This document shows positions 60,601 through 64,000 of a stretch of DNA of 64,000 bases, piece after piece; the stretch's first letter is position 1; each line of letters begins with the position of its first letter. Source of the DNA: Polytrichum commune (taxonomy: Eukaryota > Streptophyta > Polytrichopsida > Polytrichales > Polytrichaceae); contig OX485809.1 of the NCBI GenBank assembly GCA_950295325.1, positions 20,970,144 to 21,034,143 of the forward strand, in the 5' to 3' direction. The notes below the pieces were generated by a model, which was not told where the DNA came from, did no database searches, and was given only the letters and a program-made list of their open reading frames with translations. The position numbers and the translations under genes are program-made.

Positions 60601-63345
60601 ACAAGAGAAACCATACATACCCATTCTGATCTTCAGAAGCATCTGCATCTCAAACAAGAGAAAGTAACTACTTGAGTAGACATATAGGCATACCTGGGCC
60701 ATTCGGACTTTATCCGACTCTGTGAGGCTAACTGAAGCTGGGCCAGTTTCGCTGTCTGCAATGTCCATTCCTGTTGCCATATGGCAGTTGTCTTTGGACA
60801 TAGGCACACTCCCAGCCCTAACCTGCAACAGATAAACAAACATTGTGTTATATGTAAAGAAATCCAGAGTAAGGAATCTCTTACTTGATACTTCTTCCAC
60901 ACTATGAACTTCCACCTAAACTCTCATGCTCAGGAAAACCCAGTGCAGATTCTGACGATTTGCAACCCACGACCTAGTAAGAAGCCTGCCTGTGTTCATT
61001 TATGATGTTGCATTGATCCTCAAAGCATAACCTGAATGAAAGGAGAATAGCAAGCCTAACAAACTCTACAATCGGTTGTAAAAGCTAAAGTTTAAACAAA
61101 AACTTGCTGTGACCATGAGACATTCACAGTGAAATAATATGTTCCTCATCAAACTTAGTATGGAGAGGCTAACGTTGACTTTGGAAGAACTCTCACACCT
61201 CATCATGCAGGCAGTCCCTCCCATTAAACTGGGCCCCTAGTTGCTGAGCAGACTGTTGCTCTTCTTGTGCCTGGCCATTTTGCAATCTGCTATGATAGCT
61301 ATTGGAGGAGAGAAACTCAGAATCCTTGAAACTTGAATCTTGTGCCTTTTCCGGAAGGGGTAGAGACAGTGGTGTGTCAACAGGAACAAAATCTAATTTC
61401 AATTCATGCACATCCAGCTTTCTCTTCACAGTCGCACCACAGTCGGTACTTGGTGATTTGGCTTTGCATAAGTTGTTCACTGGCTGCACCGCTGGAGGAG
61501 ATGCTGAGTCATGCCACTGCGTGCCATCAGGGCTGGATATCACGGCCCCAAAACCTGGGTTTGGTGCAGAGCTGCCAGCAAAACTCTCTCACATCAGTCA
61601 TTCTGCAGTCTAGATCCTTTTGTCCCTGACCCTTCTATATGCACATGCACTAAGCTACACAAAGAGAAAACAGAGAAGGAACACCTGCTGGCCAGGCTGA
61701 AAGGAAGATGATGCATGGAACTGAGACTTGTAATCCACGCCATGAAGATAGAACTTTGCATCAAGGAAACAAAAAGCAATATGATACAGACCAGACCATA
61801 TAAGGACATACATATGGCAAGCTGCAGGCAGGAATGGCGACGAAGAAGAAGACAGCACTAAGTATAATCCACGTGAAAACATAAAATGAGCTTTTGTATC
61901 ATGATTACCCAGGAAATGAAGCCCACCTAAGCAGGTTGTCAACGTCCTCCAGGTCGCTCAGACAGTTATCCCAGCTGTAATCTACTTTACCATCATCAGT
62001 GACATCACCAAACAATGCCAGACCGCTGTCTTCAGGGTCCACATCACCTAGAGTGAAGTGGCAACTACTTGAAAGCACACTATCTTCAGAATACAAGGCA
62101 TCGGACAAGTAGACTCCCCCCGCACCCACACCCCCTAGAAGCGATGATTCCACCTCTGCGTCATCCTTGGCAGACATGCTTTTTGTGCCTGCAAAACCAA
62201 GAGAGAAACACACACACAAAGTACTTGAATCAGAAAAACTGAATTCCATGTTACTGCTCCTACCAACAACACAACACGAGCGCCACTGATAAGGATAACC
62301 CACGACGACCATAAATGAAGGTGATGTCCAACGTAGTACTAGCCTCAGGAGTACCCAAATCACACTAAATAATGATAATAATATTATTAATATAAATAGA
62401 AGCAGCTGGATTTCAAAATCTCCGAGGTTGACACTCGCCACACCTAACATCCTAGACAATCCTGGTTATCTTATTATTTCTGAACTGCAGATTTGAAACC
62501 TGGCCCTTCAATGCTTAACCGACCTACCTTTCCCTTTTCAAGGGACTTCCTTTCACGGTTATTTCTTCTTGCTGCAAACTTATAGTAGTAGCCCGTTTAC
62601 GCAATTCCCTTCCCTTTCCTTTCATTTCCTTTCTAAACAAACTTGAGGTGCTACATACTTAAGGAAAAACTCGCAACGTATTCCAAAAGGAACAGATCAG
62701 CGAGCAGGCAAGTAAACCCAAATTTCAGGAACTTGAATAAGCTTAATGGCTCCATGACACCCTGAAACTGCGATGAACCTTTCACACACACATGGGTGAG
62801 CCTTGATGGGTGATAAGATGAGGTGATATGGGATGGGAAACAATCAACCAACCTGAAAGCATAGGTGAAGGGCTGAAGGTGTTGTTGTTGATGTGGTGCT
62901 GGTGTTGGTGTTGGTGTTGGTGTTGATGCTGGTGTGCAACTTTAGTTGCAGAGTAGTCTGCCCCGTTGATGACCTCATTCCACATGACTGGTGCCACCGA
63001 GGGCCAGGTTTGCAACATCGACGCCGAAAATCTTCCTGCCCAAGAATCAGCTAGAGAATTTCCTTCCTCTTCCTCCGAAGAGTTACTGAATGTGGTGCTA
63101 GAGCCTAGTGATTGCTGGGATGCTGCTGCTACTGCTGCTGCTGCTAAACCTGTAATAGTACTGATGATGCTATGCTGCTTCCCTTGCTGCTGCTGCTGCT
63201 TCTCGTTGAAGAATCTCTTCTTCTTGTTGTTCCGCTGGTCTTGATGAAGACCCCTGGACCACGCACTCTCTCCGGACTGTTGATCAGGCGCTGGAACAAT
63301 GTGATCGTCGCTTCCCTGGAAATTATCCCACACCAGATCATCTAA
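57652..63345 (-). CDS. LNK1/LNK2-family clock and light co-activator
   Basis: LNK proteins are plant-specific nuclear co-activators recruited by RVE MYB factors to drive evening and light-induced genes. Seven exons join in phase: 62853-63345, 61927-62188, 61199-61571, 60694-60822, 59019-59807, 58616-58818 and 57652-58444, giving 1,013 residues plus a missing start. Family hallmarks are LVWDNFQGSDDHIVP at the N-terminus, a middle DNCLSDLEDVDNLLR motif, WQLETKLCLRDALYRLARSA and TNPIDRSIAHLLFH near the C-terminus. The product is long for the family. Low-complexity segments include polyQ, polyA and a His-Gln repeat (62889-62936), and one exon starts with a basic run (AHRARRKAVNRNRYEERNMR). The first exon is not certain: a short exon ending at 63435 (...EWNH, donor GTAAGT) fits the family's DWNDEE start in phase, but its own start was not found. 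A CACGTG G-box sits in the intron at about 63353-63358. Confidence 0.92.
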
Positions 63346-63435
63346 CTGCGACCACGTGTAACAGTATGTTAGAAACGGAGGCAGAAGAAGCTTAATTGAC
63401 GACGATGGAACAACTCTACATCCTCCCTACTTACA

Positions 63436-64000
63436 TGATTCCATTCCTTCCCCAACTACTACTAAAATGTCTCGCCCTTTCCTTTCGTTTCGGAACACTA
63501 GTACCCAACACACACACAGAGAGACCCATCTGTCACTGGACCCTCGACAAGAAACCAAGGGCAAGCGAGACGTGACAAGTGCAGACTCCCTCTTAAGTCA
63601 AGCGCATTTTGCAAGTGCGAAGACCGAATCCGCACCGGGGCTGCCCCTCCCATAAATGCGCGGACAGGAAACTAGTGTCATAGTGATGGTGAACACTGTC
63701 TGTCTGTAGTGAACTTCTTGTCATTAAGCTTTGCAAGAAGTAGAAGGGTCGGTGACTTGACTCCTGTGTTCGCAACACATCGTGCTGACGTTGTTCCTGC
63801 CACACGAGGCGATAAAGCGAGGATGTATCAACCCGGAGACAGGATTCTAAGTTCCAATTCAGAGAAGAATGTCGATGGATGGCAAATATATACCTACATG
63901 TATTATATTTGCCCCACAGTAGAAGGCATCAGCAAGTCAATCACCACGAGTAATAAGTGCGTCTCTCTCGCTCTCTATCTCTCGCTCTCCATCTCTCGCT
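63436..64000. other. LNK 5' region (UTR/promoter, partial)
   Basis: The window ends before a convincing LNK start codon or TATA box on the minus strand. The final 45 bases are a CT-rich microsatellite (CTCTCTATCTCTCGCTCTC type), as often found in plant 5' UTRs. Confidence 0.4.

Noticed and set aside
1..64000. CRISPR arrays, rRNA or tRNA genes
   Set aside because: No regularly spaced short repeats with unique spacers, no rRNA segments and no cloverleaf with a TTCGANTC-type arm were seen; a tRNA scan would be needed to exclude tRNAs fully.

Overview
The window is nuclear DNA of a land plant. Evidence: intron-containing genes with GT/AG junctions, a class III secretory peroxidase, a nuclear-encoded chloroplast-targeted ferredoxin-thioredoxin reductase subunit, a plant LNK clock/light gene, a plant chromovirus retrotransposon primed by initiator tRNA-Met, and a decayed copy of plant mitochondrial nad5. 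Genes are sparse (four recognisable ones plus one unrecognised two-exon module in 64 kb), and most of the rest is AT-rich repeat. Species cannot be fixed from sequence alone. A peroxidase lacking a normally conserved disulfide and a DD34E Tc1-type transposon would be unusual for a flowering plant, so a seed-free lineage is possible, but that is inference.

Layout. 0-10 kb: AT-rich non-coding DNA with one small inverted-repeat element and a GC-richer patch at 7.7-9.3 kb. 10.5-12.1 kb: a mitochondrial nad5 fragment bracketed by two copies of a ~78 bp repeat that carries telomere-like motifs. 13-15.4 kb: a tandem segmental duplication, a PIF1/Helitron-type helicase tail, an unrecognised 124-aa ORF and one arm of a dispersed repeat. 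16.3-17.1 kb: two in-phase exons of an unrecognised protein. 19.0-28.15 kb: a nested pair, a complete chromovirus (19328-27237, TSD CACGT) sitting inside the 3' coding end of an older hAT transposon (19008-28146, 8-bp TSD with one mismatch). 28.2-33.2 kb: very AT-rich DNA without genes. 33.24-35.64 kb: class III peroxidase, minus strand, three exons. 37.7-40.3 kb: a PIF/Harbinger-type remnant interrupted by a 914-bp foldback palindrome with a perfect 8-bp TSD. 42.35-45.32 kb: a divergent CNOT9/RCD1-like gene, minus strand. 48.1-49.2 kb: a MULE-type MITE beside a pogo-like terminal-repeat element. 50.7-52.2 kb: ~300-bp tandem repeats ending at the 3' side of an intronless FTRA gene (52312-52827, minus). 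53.3-54.5 kb: a Tc1-like DD34E transposon remnant. 55.0-55.95 kb: a ~0.95-kb inverted-repeat element. 57.65-63.4 kb: a long LNK-family gene, minus strand.

The four recognised genes all lie on the minus strand and belong to unrelated pathways: cell-wall/apoplastic redox (peroxidase), mRNA deadenylation scaffold (CNOT9-like), light-dependent chloroplast redox signalling (FTRA) and the circadian/light transcriptional co-activator LNK. Nothing suggests they function as a cluster. The most distinctive content is the layered transposon archaeology and several atypical gene copies.
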